A stretch of DNA of 64,000 nt from Medicago truncatula (GCF_003473485.1 NC_053049.1:18809501-18873500), one strand, 5' to 3'. Numbered from the stretch's first letter, positions 1-12,805 are shown. A program made the numbers and translations. Notes: generated by a model from the sequence alone, not told the origin.

Positions 1-57
1 ATCTTGAACTGTAACACGGTTAAGTGCTGTGATAACAGAGCAAGCTCTGATACCAAT
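1..57 (-). mobile_element. Start of internal region of Sirevirus-like copia element 1
   Basis: These bases lie just inside the LTR at 58-1330 when read on the minus strand. They contain the primer-binding site and the first bases of the untranslated leader. The coding part of the element lies beyond the left edge of the window. The position of the primer site shows that the LTR at 58-1330 is the 5' LTR and that the element reads leftwards. Confidence 0.8.
44..55 (-). other. Primer-binding site (initiator Met tRNA type)
   Basis: On the minus strand this 12-mer reads TGGTATCAGAGC. That is the common plant copia primer site complementary to the 3' end of initiator methionine tRNA, and it lies two bases after the LTR end. 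This is the site where reverse transcription would be primed. Confidence 0.85.
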
Positions 58-1330
58 TGAAGGTGAAAAACACAAGAAGGGGGGGTTGAGTTGTGTTTTC
101 TTTTTCTCTTAAAAAAGGATTCTTCTTCTGATAAAACTTCAGAAGCAGTTTGATTGCTTCTGATGAAATGATCAGAGTCAGATTGCAGCGGAAAAGAACA
201 GAGCAGAGAAAAGAAAGACAAAGACACAGGCAGTTATCCTGGTTCCTTCCACAACACGGAAGTAGTCCAGTCCCCCTTGCACTTCCAAGGAGATTTCACT
301 ATAATCACAAGATTACAACTGCTCAATACTTTCAAAGTATGAGACTTCACAAAACAATGCTCAAGCACACACGCAAGAGTCTTCCAATGCTCAAGCACTA
401 AGCAAGAGACTTCTAATGCTCAAGCACGCAGGCAAGAGACTTCTAATCAAACAAAAATACAGAGAATTGAGTTTGAATTGAACACTTGATATACAATCAG
501 TGGTGTTCACAATACAATACAGAAAAGACTCTAGACTTTGAATTTCTAAGATGTATCAAATCAGTGCAGAAATTCAGTGTGCTTTTTAGAATCAAATTGA
601 CAGAGTTTTGGCGCTTTTAAACTTATGTATCTCTCTCTAAAATCTTCAAGTCTTCATTCCTTTATATAGAGGTGTGAAAGAGACGTTGAGATAATCAGCA
701 CGTCTAAAGAGTCGTTTGAAATCCTTTGATTATCCACCAGTGATCCTTTGCCTGATTTGGGTGTAGTCCTTTGAAGAATAAGCTTCAAATTCATTCCCAT
801 CTTGAGTGTACAAATTCTGCAGGCATGGCTGTTGTTTTGTCTTGTAGCGTAGACAGAAAACAGAGTAGTGGAGGTAGTGGTTGTACACTTGTACTTTGTC
901 AACTCTATTAATGAGAGACAAGTGCTCAGTGCTATCCATATATCCGTTGATACCTCCCTTTCAATTCTTCATTCTTCTTTGATAAGACTGAATTGAGAAT
1001 CAGCTACTTTGAATCTTCAGTTTGATTAAAAGATCAAATGTAGCTTCTGGTGAAGATATTGCTTCTGATGAAAACTTTTGCTTCTGATGACTTTCTGCTT
1101 CTGATGACGTCATCTCTTCAGGAGCAGTTTAGCTTCAGGAGCAGTTTTCTTCAGATGCTCAGAATTTCTTTTTCTTTCCATTGTTCTTCCAAGACCTATT
1201 GAAATAACTTGAGTAGCCTTTGGTCCTGTACACTTGAACAATTATTAGTAATAACCAATTGACAATTTTTAATACCTTGTTATCATCAAAACTCAATAAG
1301 GTTCATTGTGAAACACATTTTGTTCCAACA
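58..1330 (-). mobile_element. 5' LTR of Sirevirus-like copia element 1
   Basis: The 1273-bp LTR reads TGTTGGAACAAA at its start (1330 side) and ends in CACCTTCA (58 side) on the minus strand. It closely resembles the LTRs at 35205-38627 and 40197-42774, sharing the run that includes GTTTTGATGATAACAAGG, tandem short repeats built around AAGAGACTTCTAATGCTCAAGCAC, and a CCCCCTTCTTGTGTTTTTC stretch near its end. Short ORFs inside it have no recognisable coding content. The base block at 1331-1335 would be half of the target duplication; its partner is outside the window. Confidence 0.85.
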
Positions 1331-1447
1331 TATAGTTCTAAACTTGTTACCAAGGTTTTGCATCAAGCATTCAAGCATTATAATGTCAGGCTCAGGCCAT
1401 AATAATTTACAACAACAAAAAAGAAAAGAGATAATCAATGTGTTACA

Positions 1448-4400
1448 TTACACCATCATCTTGTGTTCAGGCCTATGAGTATATTCAAAATCAATGTGCA
1501 CAAAAGCTCTTTCAACTTCAGGAAGTTGCTCAAGTTTCTCTTGAAGTGTCTCACCAATATTGTGTGCTTGATTTAAAGGCATATCTTCTGGCAAAACAAT
1601 GTCCACTTCAACAAAATAATGAGCACCAAATGTGTATGCTCTCACAGTATCTATGTGCTTAACCTCTTCATGGTGATTCCATATTAGATATGTCAACTTT
1701 CCTAGAAAATCAGGTGGCGCTGTCCTTCCGATAAGAGATGATACATTCTCAATCACTGTCTTCACCCATGTATTAATTGTGTACAGTGCTATCTACATTC
1801 GGTATTCACAATATCATAGTCATTAGATCAATCATGAAACTGACTGGCGGTAATAAATAACGAATAAACCATCAATTTTGTTCATGAACTTACACACTCT
1901 TACTTTGTCCACAAGTAAACAAAAATAACAAGTAGTCGCTAATGTCTTGTGACACCTATTTCATTAGTCTACGCTATTAATAATGATACAGAACGTTACG
2001 CACTTATAGGACAAATTTGAAAAAACGAGACATAAATGACAATACATGAGGGACAAAGTAGGAGAGTGGGCGCGTCTACAGACAAAATGAATTCCCTGCA
2101 AAACTCGATTGTCTTATCTAAATCAATGATCGAGATTGTTTAAAACTGATTTAGTGATTGTGCGATCTGAGCCATAAGATCTAAAAATAATGGATGGGAT
2201 TGATTATTGCTTGTTGTTGCAAGGAATCCGTGCCCCAGAAATAATTACTAGTTTACTTGAGGAATTAGGTGCAAGTCAAGGAAAATATGTAAGACTAGTG
2301 AAATATGCAAACTAAATTAGAGATTACTAACTATAAAATCCATTTAGTGGTAGTAACGAACTCACAATAATAGCTCCCAATGGATCAATCCACCAATAGA
2401 ACTTGACAGCTAACACAGCAGCAGCTAATCCAACTGAATTAGTAATAACATCGAAACAGTGATCCTGCGCATAGGCTTTTACAATCTCGTTTGTAAACCT
2501 TCGACAGTATACCATTAAAACGAACTTCACAACGGTTACAGATACCATGATCGCAATCATCCATCCCAACTCACTATGATCCATTTCAGGTTTAGTCTAT
2601 AAGAGAAAGAATGAAACAAGACATTAAAAAAATCAAGATTACAAGTAAGGCTCACAAAATATCTAAAACAAAAGCTTTATTACTCATTCACAGTGAAACA
2701 AGTACTAATCTCAATTACCTTTGCAATAATTTGCCTGCCAGACTCAATCAAAATCTGCAATCCCAAGGTCGCCATCACTGATGCAAAAACAATGATACCC
2801 TGCATAAAACGTCTTAAGTCAATATTTGTATCATGGTTTTAAATTCCGGTTGGGATAACAGTTGCGGGGATTGCCATTACGGGCATTGGAGCTGTTGCTG
2901 TGCTTATTGTGGTTGTTGTGTTGTGAATCTATTTTTTCTTAGCATCAGTTAAAATCTATGATATAAAGAAAAAGGAAGATAGAAAAATAATTTGTGTGAG
3001 CAATATAGAGTCGATTGTTGCATGATGCAAGTGTTGCACCCACTACATTGTGTTACGGATTTCTCTGTGATTTACACCCAAAACAGTGGGCACTGCCACT
3101 GCCACTGCCACAATATTGATGCTGCACCCAATTAGTCTTGTATCCAATTAGTCTCATTTTCACTCTCATGAACCGTGATAATACGATACTATTGCTACAC
3201 TAGACTTGCCAATTTAAACTATTAAAAAGGTTAAAACTTAAAGACGTACCACCGGCTGCATCCGTTTCTTTCCAATTGGATAGTGAAAATGGTTTGGTGT
3301 TTTCATGGCATTGGCAGTGAACCACAATATGAACCCCGACAAAAGATCCAAGAGAGAATCCAAGGTGGAAGCAATCACAGCTAATGATCTGCTCTCAATT
3401 GATGCATATACCTTCGCTGCAAATAGCACCAAGTTGACTGCATTTGACACATTAACTGCTAGCCTCTCACGTTTTGCTAGTTGCTTCAATTCATCCTGAG
3501 AATCATAGTGCTCACATATTAGTGATTCTAGTCATCATAAAATCGACAATTTTTCAATACTAGCATACGAAAATCTTGACAAATTATTCAACATGTGTTT
3601 GTGATTATCAAGTTCAGATGCATGCTATTTTATGAGGTTTTTTAAACTTAGTCAGTTACATTTAGAAACTATGCTACAAAACTGCAACCATATTGTAAAT
3701 GTTTTAGAGGTCTCTGTAATGAAATGACAACAGAAATTGCTTCCGCATTGGCCACATTTGCTACAAAATCAAGGAGCGTTTTTCAGTCGTGTTATTGGTG
3801 GCACATTGGTATCAATCGCGCCCGCAATTATGGTGACAAAATAAACAATCTACCTCGGTAAGACTTCCTGGAAAAAGTCCTGTTTCAGTCATAGTATCCA
3901 TGTCATTATAGCCCTCAAGGAGCTTCTCCTGTTGTTTATAGTATTCTGCTACCTTGCGTTGCTTCTCTGAAATCAAACACAACCAAAAAAACTCTCAAAA
4001 AGAAAATCACTTCACAAAGACAATATTGAATTAAAGTAAAGCATATAATAAATAACACTGTTGAATAACAATCTCATATAACTATCCGATGTGAGACATA
4101 TAACTCACACTTGCACACAACAGTTCGGTTGATGATCTAAGCGATACTAAAGGAGTTTAAAGCACATTTGCTATTATAAAAAGTAAATGGTCCAAAATTT
4201 GATAAGTGGACAAGCTTTTGCATATACTTTAAGAAAAGATAAAGGGTATTAGAGGCTGATCTATCTTCAAAGGAAATATGCTCCAGTTTCGTAACACAGC
4301 ACATCATTCTTAATTAGGGGTAAACACACTTATTCTCTTAGTTCAAGAAACTTCAATAACTGCTTAAGCTTTGAGCATGTAATTTTTCTTCTGTATAATA

Positions 4401-5462
4401 TACTTCAACAACAAATGACATAGTGTGTTCAGAAATAAGAACCTAATTTCTTTACATGCATTATACATGAATCACAATGATATTTTTAACACACTCAAAT
4501 TATGAATCTCAATCATACTTTTTGCTACCGGATACAACACTTACACCAGTAATAATTTGAAAAAATGACATGATTCAGTGTAATCATATATGTTGGTGTC
4601 GGACACCGACGCATGTCCAATAATGGGACACACCTAATCCGATTGTCCGTTTGTTATTGTGAATATTGAATTGAAAAGAAATTGATGGTATATTCTGTTA
4701 TTCACACGGGATATCTTTAGAACCCAACTAAAACTAATACAATCCAAATTCCAAACATAAACGGAAAAAACAACACACACAACCCAAATATTCTCACCAT
4801 CACCAAGAAGACTGTAAAAAAAAAAAAAAAAAAAAAAAAACCACTAAAAAATTATTCAACAATATGGAACCAACCTAACACTCATGAAAGATGTTTTTTA
4901 ATTACTTCGGTGACTATAGTATATCATATATGAGTACATGGTTCATATAGGCACGTAATTGGTGAAAAGGTGATACCAACTACACAATCAAAACAAGAAT
5001 AAAATGGGGAACACAAACTTTGAGAGTGTATTAATATTTGAGAGCAATGGAATGACATCTTCAACTAAAACCTTTTATTTAGATTATAAAGTGTTGTTTA
5101 ACAAAAGAGATGAAAGAGAAAAAATTGAGACCAATGAACGACACTAACACTTGGACATTAGTAATAATTTGAGAAAATGATAAAAATGAACGTTTATCAC
5201 ACAATGTTTGTGTAAGACACCGACACACTAACGTCACAAAGATGGAGAAGAAGAAAATAGAGAAAGAAAGAGTGGAGGGATTACTATACTTACTGTTATT
5301 GGGTTTGCGAACAAGGCCACTGAAAGTGAAGGAACGTGGTTGACGGTTATGATGATCATGGTGATGATGTGGTAACTTAAACTCCTTCACATTCAGTTTC
5401 CATGATGATGAAGGTTCAACTCTCACACTTTCTCCGGTGGCGCTGTCGTCACTCTCCGACAT
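1448..5462 (-). CDS. Manganese-type cation efflux transporter, MTP10-like (six exons, intact)
   Basis: Exons on the minus strand are 5462-5294, 3966-3854, 3495-3250, 2799-2719, 2596-2366 and 1792-1448. All junctions are GT-AG, phases agree, and the product is 394 aa ending in TAA, the usual length for plant group 8/9 (Mn-CDF) metal tolerance proteins. Residues 140-144 (DSLLD) and 248-252 (DHCFD) are the two paired-Asp metal motifs of this family. IGKKRMQP and the cytosolic C-terminal domain ([33 protein letters not shown]) are also present. The N-terminus has a His-rich stretch (HHHHDHH). The family exports Mn(II) from the cytosol into Golgi, prevacuolar or vacuolar compartments in exchange for protons. 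That role is from family knowledge. Resemblance is to the MTP9/MTP10 branch rather than MTP11. Introns 1 and 2 carry the longest spacers; intron 1 contains a 25-A run at 4816-4840. Confidence 0.93.
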
Positions 5463-5515
5463 GTTTTACAAGTTATGTAAAACGTAGTAACTACCTTTTG
5501 CTATGAATAACTTCA

Positions 5516-5524
5516 CTTATATAG
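5516..5524 (-). promoter_or_regulatory. TATA box of the MTP10-like gene
   Basis: The minus strand reads CTATATAAG about 55 bases upstream of the ATG at 5462. This is a good plant TATA box and implies a short 5' leader. The same element is conserved in the truncated copy at 8761-8769. Confidence 0.6.
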
Positions 5525-6771
5525 AGAAGAAGCAACAGATGGGAAAAAATAAAGAAAAAAAACTAGAGATTTTGAAATTGAACCGTCCGGTCTGAAGTGA
5601 ACCAGTCATCCTGGTTCGGTCAAAATTTCGTAGACCGTCGTTTCAAAAGATTGACTTTTGTTGAATAAATATTACCAATATTAAAGATTTAAAGTTATTA
5701 CCAATTTTTTTTCTTGGAAAATGATAACTAGTCAAATTTGAAAAAAAATAATACTCCTCCGGTCCTTTTTACAAGAGACAAATTGGTCATATAAAGTTGA
5801 TGTATTTGAATACAAAATTTTCTACTATTACTTAAGGAGTCTACAAATAGAAATTTTATCTTAAAAATATAAGATGTTATTTTGATAAAATGATGATTAC
5901 ACAATTTTTTCATGGAAATTTACTTGTTTTAAATGCTTAACCATTACCCTTACGACACTAGTTAGCATTCTCCTACCTTTTATTGTACGAAAAATATTTT
6001 TTTTTTATTTTTGTTAAAATAATTTTACGGTATCATATCTTAAATTTTAAAAATTCCGCAAAATAAATTTTAATAATTTTATGGTATCATATTTTTAAAA
6101 TTTAAGATATAATACTCTTTTGAATGCAAAATTTTAAACTTATTTTTATTTCTCGGAATTTTTTTTATTGTACGTGGATACGCAAATTTTTTTAAATTTC
6201 AAAATAGAGTAATACTCTTTTAAATGCAAAATTGTCTACTTTTGTTTTTCTTAACATGACCTTGTTTTTTACCCCTTCTTATATTTTGAGTTCAAATAGT
6301 CTACTAATTAGATTTACACACTTTTAAAGTATGAAGAATTGAGACATTCGAGGTTGAGACATCAATCAAATAAATAATGTTTATGATAGCTATAAACTAA
6401 GTTAGGACTTACCAACTTTTCTTCAATAAAAAAAAGTTTTCTTCAATTATTATTGAAGTAAAAGGATGATTATATGTACATCATTACTTTTTTTTTTAAC
6501 TTCATTTTTTTCCTCTATATCTCTTGAAATCACTCTCTCTATATAACATAACTCAAATCTTTATGTTCATTAATTATAATCTAGAATTTGATAAAGATAA
6601 TAAATGAAAATTATTGTGAAATGTTTAAAGATAATATTGTGAATTGCGTATTCAAACTTCACAGCTCCATCCACTACACATATAACTAAGCCAACACTCA
6701 ACTCCACTTTATATGTATCAGAGGAAAATCGATATTCAACGAGCTCTGCCATGCAAACTACCTAAAGGGCT
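5525..6771. other. AT-rich intergenic DNA upstream of the MTP gene
   Basis: The first ~140 bases (to about 5665) are the proximal promoter, because they are retained in the duplicate at 8770-8916. The rest is AT-rich sequence with homopolymer runs. Repeated phrases such as ATACTCTTTTAAATGCAAAATT occur near 6110 and 6210. The open frame at 6570-6752 on the minus strand has no recognisable domain. I see no supported gene here. Confidence 0.5.
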
Positions 6772-7186
6772 TGTTGAACAAACAAATCTCAGCCATAAAT
6801 AAAGAATTGGATCAAACAGATAATATTGATAGAAGAACTCTTTGCTATCGGTAAGAGTTCTTCTATCGATATTATCCGTTTGCACGCTCCATCTTTCTCT
6901 ATATATCAGAATTGTATTTCCACTTTTCAATTCAATGAGAATAATTTCCATTCACATATTTCTGTTCTTCTTTATATGAATTTTACCTTTCTTAACATGG
7001 TATCATTCGCTGTGTAAACGATCTAAGTTTCGCTTCCGTTATTTGTCATGCCGCCTCGTTTGGCTCCTGTTCCTCCAATTGATCCTTCCATGGATCAAAC
7101 CAGTCCCTTCTTCGTGCATCCTAGTGACGGTCCTTCTTCCGTCACGGTTACTCCAGTACTTTCCGGCTCCAATTATCATACATGGG
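6772..7186 (+). mobile_element. 5' end of a Ty1/copia element: short LTR, primer site, gag start
   Basis: A likely short LTR ends at 6997 (CTTAACA). It is followed directly by a copia-type primer site beginning TGGTATCA at 6998. A gag-like reading frame starts at 7048 and runs through [17 protein letters not shown] and SGSNYHTW, the typical N-terminal copia gag motif. The frame stops matching gag at about 7186, where it runs into antisense transporter exon 3 sequence. The left LTR boundary is tentative: TGTTGAAC at 6772 would give a 226-bp LTR. A TATA-like CTCTATATAT lies near 6897. Confidence 0.7.
6813..6882. repeat. 30-bp inverted repeat (hairpin) in the copia LTR
   Basis: Arms 6813-6842 and 6853-6882 are complementary apart from two mismatches and enclose a 10-base loop (TGCTATCGGT). 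The inner arm is GATAATATTGATAGAAGAAC and continues to CTCTT. The hairpin lies just upstream of the TATA-like CTATATAT of the short LTR, so it would sit in U3 or at the promoter. Confidence 0.85.
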
Positions 7187-8916
7187 TCTGCTCTCAATTG
7201 ATGCATATACCTTTGCTGCAAATAGTACCAAGTTAACTGCATTTGACACATTAACTGCTAGCCTCTCACTTTTTGCTAGTTGCTTCAATTCATCCTGAGA
7301 ATCATAGTGCTCACATGTTAGTGATTCTAGTCATCATAAAATCGACAATTTTTCAATACTAGCATACGAAAATCTTGACAACCTTTTGCATTTTGCATAT
7401 ACTTTAATTAAGAAAAGATAAAGGGTATTAGAGTCTGATCTTCAAAGGGATTATGCTCCAATTTCTTAACTCAACATATCATACTTAATTAGAGGTAAAA
7501 AGACAAATTCAAATTATGAATCACACCTTTTGTTATGAAGCATAAACACTGGACACGACACGGACACAAACACTAATAATTTGAACAAATGACATAATTT
7601 GATGTAATCATGTGTTAGTATAAATGCCGACATGCATTTGATATTGGAATACACTTAATCTGAGGAGTGTCCGTTTTGTTATTGCTGATTTTTGAATTGA
7701 AAGGAAATTGATGGTATATTCTCTTACTCACAAGGGATATCTTTAAAACCCAACTAAAACTAATACAATCCAAATTCCAAACATAAACGGAAAAAGCAAC
7801 ACACACAACCCAAATATTATCACCCTCACCAAGAAGACCGCAAAAAAAAAAAAAAAACCACTTAAACAATTATTATATGAAACCAACCCAACACTGATAC
7901 TTTTTAATTACTTCATCGATTATAGTATATCCTATATGAGTACATGGTTCATATAGGCACGTAATTGGTGAAAAGGTGATACCACCAACACAATCAAAAA
8001 AAGCATAAAATAGTGAACACAAACTTTTCCTAAGAATCACGTACATAAAAATAGACACCGACACCAGATACGACAATAATGATGCAAAAATATGCGTTAT
8101 TAACAGACACTAACACTAATACATCTTTAATACCCCTAAAAAAGACTCATACACTACATAGACTCTTTTTTAAGAAAATATTATCTATGGTACGACAAAA
8201 AGTACTAGAAACAACATAAAATTCGTAATTAAAATATTAACAAAAACAAGATCGAAAAATGAAAATTGAGAGTGTATTAATATTTGAGAGTAATGCAAGG
8301 ACATCTTCAACTAAAACCTTTTATTTTGACTATAAAGTGTTGTTTAACAAAAGAGATGAAAGAGAAAAAATTGAGACCAATGAACGACACTAACACTTGG
8401 ACACTAGTAATAATTTGAGAAAATGAAAAAAATGAACGTTTATCACACAATGTCTGTGTCAGACACCGACACACTAACGCCACAAAGATGGAGACATTCA
8501 GAAGAAGAAAATGGAGAAAGAAAGAGTGGAGGGATTACTATACTTACTGTTATTGGGTTTGCGAACAAGGCCACTGAAAGTGAAGGAACGTGGTTGACGG
8601 TTATGATGATCATGTGGTAAGTTAAACTCCTTCACATTCAGTTTCCATGATGATGAAGGTTCAACTATCACACTTTCTCCAGTGACGCCGCCGTCACTCT
8701 CCGACATGTTTTAGAGGTTATATAAAACGTAGTAACTACCTTTTGTTCTGAATAACTTCACTTATATAGAGAAGAAGAAGCAACGGATGGGAAAAAAAAT
8801 AAAGAAAAAAAAAACAGAGATTTTAAAATTGAACCGTCCGGTCTGAAGTGAACCAGTTATCCTAGTTCGGTCAAATTCTGTAGACCGTCGTTTCAAAAGA
8901 TTGACTTCTGTTGAAA
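7187..8916 (-). pseudogene. Truncated second copy of the MTP10-like gene (5' part only)
   Basis: The minus strand carries promoter, TATA box (8761-8769), exon 1 (8707-8548) and most of exon 3 (7294-7187) of a copy of the transporter at 1448-5462. Exon 2 is missing because the block equivalent to about 3589-4212 has been deleted. Everything downstream of exon 3 is absent, including most membrane segments. Exon 1 is still open and its GTAAGT donor is kept, but it is nine bases shorter in the His-rich stretch. Intron 1 remains alignable, including its A-run (7842-7857). The copy cannot make a transporter. It abuts a copia gag fragment on its truncated side. Confidence 0.88.
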
Positions 8917-9042
8917 TGATTGCTGCTTATTAGAATACTGAAGTTTCAAATGGGCAAAATTATTTGATAAGTATATGATTCTGGATTGTATGTTGTGCTA
9001 TGTGTCACCACACTTGAAGTAAAAGTAAAAATTGAGTACATA

Positions 9043-9300
9043 TGTTGGTACTACATAGACTTTTTTTTTTTTATAAAAAAATATTATTTTTGGTTCAACA
9101 AAAAGTCCTAGAAACAACATAAAACTCCTAATTAAAACATTAACAAAAACAAAATCGAAAAATGAAAAGTGAGAGTGTATTAATATTTGAGAGTAATGCA
9201 ATGACATCTTCAAATGCAACTGTTGTGACTAGTGACATAAAACTTCTTATTTAGACTTTAAACCGTTGTTTAACGAAAGAGGTGAAAGAGAAAAAAAAAA
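9043..9300 (-). pseudogene. Third partial copy of MTP intron 1 sequence
   Basis: This block matches 8140-8360 in the second copy, including GAGAGTGTATTAATATTTGA and GAAACAACATAAAA. A shorter counterpart lies at about 5020-5125 in the intact gene, where part of the block has been lost. No exon is included. It shows that the 5' end of the transporter was duplicated more than once. Confidence 0.7.
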
Positions 9301-9480
9301 GGTTTAATTACACTTTTGGCCCCCTATGTTTCAAGAAGTTGCGATTTTGGCCCTTAATTAATTAAAATACAAAACAGCCCCCTATGTAATGGATCTTTGG
9401 CAATTTTAGCCCCTAACTAATTAAAATACAAAACAGCCCCCAATGTATTGGATCTTTGACAGTTTTAACCCCCTAAACTA
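9301..9480. repeat. 'Taattacactttggcccc' dispersed repeat with ~58-bp tandem duplication
   Basis: The sequence begins GGTTTAATTACACTTTTGGC and then carries two diverged copies of a unit containing AATTAAAATACAAAACAGCC and TGGATCTTTG. Related phrases occur at 32505-32640 and 46785-46890. This is a familiar dispersed non-coding repeat in legume genomes. I cannot assign a superfamily from the sequence alone. Confidence 0.55.
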
Positions 9481-12400
9481 CGGCAGATTCTTATTTCCAC
9501 GGTAAATTTGATTAAAAACGCATGTTTGATTGTCTCACTACTAAACCAAACAGATGCTTAATAGAAGAACTACAAACATCTCTACATGACAACAGAAAGA
9601 GTAGAAATATTACATCTACTATTAGTTTTTATTTTATTTTTATATTACACCTAATTAGTCATACATCAATATTATTTTGAATGCGAGACATCATTGACTT
9701 TTGTCCAATTTAAACTTGTAAGGTAATTGTTTGATAAGCGAGAAATGATATTTGAACATCTATTTGGTAACAACTTTTGTGACAATTTTCTCTCTCATAC
9801 TCACATCATTTTTTACTTTATCTCTCGATTTTCGTGCCAATACTACTTTTTCTTTGTAAATTATGGTTGTCAAATAAGTTGTTACTAAATTGGTTGTTTA
9901 AATAACACTACTCTTGATAAGCCCCTCAAATTGTTCAACCGGGTGTAACTTGTTAGGTGACTTTTTTGTCACATGAACAAAACCAAACAACATTCTCACT
10001 TCACTTGGGGTATAAAATTAGGAAATTTGCTCTTCTTATAACAATTTTTGGTCATTTTCAACACAAAATACTCATGTGTGAGTTAACTCACGTTAGACTA
10101 TTTTGTTGGGAATGAGCAAAAATTGTTGGGAGAAAAGCCGTACCCTAAAATTAGTAGCTCGGTCCAACTCAACCACTTTTCACTTGCTTTATAAAATTAT
10201 TTGGTGGTAATCTTTTTTTTTTCTTGAATGGATTTGGTAGTAATCTTTTAAAAATGTGAAAAGTAGAAATAAATTTGCTAAAAAAAAGTAGAAATAAATC
10301 ATGGAGATAGACAAAATGACAAATGATCATTGAACCACACACACACAAGCGAGGGGTCAGGGTTTAAACTTTGGTCACGACATCCGACCTATCAGTTTTG
10401 ACATTTTTATCGATTGAGTTAGGATTTATGAATAATCCAAAATTGATTTTATTCCACACAAAATTAAGAATTCTTGAATTCATCATAATCCACTTTAGAC
10501 ACTTAGACGAAATGTCCAATATATCTTTCATCCGAAAGTTAGAAACAAATCATTAAAGATATTTGAACACGTCATATTTCATATAAGTTATTTAGTGATT
10601 GAACTCATAACCACATGTTTAATGTTTTTTTACCGAGCACAACAATTTAAAATGTTGTTAACCTTGTTTTTTCTTTTCTTAGAATTGATTTGGGGGTCCA
10701 AAATATAAATCAAATATTGAAGATCAATTCTTCCCCAACTGTTACTTCGAATTAAAAAGTCATATCTTGACTCAATATTGAAGATCAATTCTTCCCCAAG
10801 TGTTACTTTGAATCAAAAAGTCACATCTCGACTCAATAAGTAACTGATACATTTCCTAAAAAAAGGTAAATGATACAATTTTTTTTACTAAAAGAAACTA
10901 TATTTTCGAAAATAAGAAGTTAGAGTTTGTTAATAAAGAAAATAGTTAGAGTTCGTTAACGTAAAATTAGTTGGCTGGTCTCTCACAAGCCCTATATAGA
11001 GAGCATTTTATGTATTCATTTACTATTTTTGATCAAATCATTTAAAGATTTTTCCTTTGTATCAAGCTCTAAAGTCTCAAGTTTATTTCTAATTTCTCAT
11101 ATGAAATGGATCTTCATCTCTCTCTTTTTTTTTGTGTAAATTGGGTGTCCTTCTCATGCACAATTAATTTTTTGAGCTTTGTGAGATCTAAATAGGCGGC
11201 AAATTCTCCCTAATCTCTTTGATCATGTTATTAATTCGTTCAATTTTTTAGAGAATATAGAAACAAACACAAATTCAGCATGATATTTGCAAATAAATTC
11301 ATAGCATCCAAGTTAATAACATAAAACACGTTGACGATCACCACACCAAGTTGAAGTGGAAATCTAATCAAACGATCACTGGACAGATTTTTTTTTTTGT
11401 CTTTTTTCATTGTCATTGTATTCTTGAGAAATGATATCCCGTTGAGTAAAAAAAATTATCTCCTTTTATATGGAGTCGAGCACTTGCATGACATTCGTTA
11501 AGGATTAAAAAAAACAAATGATAAATTTTATGTAAAAAAATAATTTTTAATGTTTTAATGTGTTGTATACAAAATTTTTAAAATAACATTTTTATTTTAA
11601 ACTTTTAAAAGGTACTTTAAAGACACTTATTAGTATTTTTTCTTTAAAAGTGTATTCTAAAGATTTAAAAGTATTTTAAAGACACTTGATAACATTTCTC
11701 CTCCTTTATATATGATTATATATGATTGTATTATTTTATATATATGTCATCAACACCCAAATATTATATTATATGCCACGCAAGCTACCATTAATTAACT
11801 AATAAAATTATGCATCATTGCACACTATCAACTCTGAATTCCAATCAGACAATTAAAGCAAAAGATCCTCAATTATGTTAAAATTAATACACCGTTTCAC
11901 CAAATTGTGTTAGCATAACAGTTTATTGTAAGTTTTAAATAGTAACAACCATTCTCCTTACTTGGTCGTAGAGTTTTTCTTCTTTAAACGATATGTAGTT
12001 TTTTTTATAGTTGAGACCAACTTCCATGTCTCTTTTGGGAAAAATATTTTGCAACACAACGAATGATGTGTGATGAATTGTGTTATCATGAAGAAATTAT
12101 TCCAAACACTTCTAATACAGTCTACGTATTCTTGTCAATTCTTAAGAGTTGTACGTTTGCGTATAATTTTCTTTAGAAAGTGCATAAGTATTTTATGTAT
12201 ATGCATAATCTGCTCCCATATTTACTAGGAAGGAAACTGTTGTGCAGACACTATGGCTTTTTTGGGACACGACTTGACTGCCACTACTTGATTGCCACTA
12301 CTTGGTATCAAACTATGTCTGCTTCACTGCGGTTGATTTTGCTAGAGACAAATATGGGTTGCATAACTTTAGATTTCCGTAGCCATTTTTAGTCTTTCCT

Positions 12401-12797
12401 TTTTGTCATTTCTTTTTGGTTTTATGAGAGTATTGGTCTAGTCCCCCTATTTTATACATACTTTTTCCTTTTTGAATAATATTACATATTGGAAAGGCGG
12501 TAGAGGATGGAAGTTTATGTTGGGTGTCAACCTAGTTAGAATGCTTCAGATTCCCCTGATACCTAACCTTTCACTTGGCCTATTATATATATTATGGAAA
12601 TATATATTGTATATTATTTTTTTTTCTATTTTATTATAAAGATTTAATAGGTTTACAATGTCACAATCAAACTTGTGTAACAAATCAAATTATATTTTCT
12701 CAAAGATAATTTTGAAAAAAAAATCATAAAGTGATATTATAACATAATTTGATTGTGGCATGTGTAATCAAATTTCCTTCGGAGACATTGATCTTTT
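9481..12797. other. Gene-free AT-rich stretch
   Basis: I see no coding exon in these 3.3 kb; the short open frames at 10371 and 12180 show no family resemblance. A 61-bp tandem duplication is visible at about 10713-10834, with AAGATCAATTCTTCCCCAA in both units. Several runs of T or A and scraps resembling other legume repeats are also present. Confidence 0.5.
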
Positions 12798-12805
12798 CTA
12801 ATTGT

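Noticed and set aside
3305-3499. Plus-strand frame over transporter exon 3
   Set aside because: Antisense shadow of the minus-strand exon 3; the minus frame carries the family motifs and splice sites.
6570-6951. Minus-strand frames upstream of the copia LTR as a gene
   Set aside because: Short overlapping frames with no family motif, partly within the LTR hairpin.
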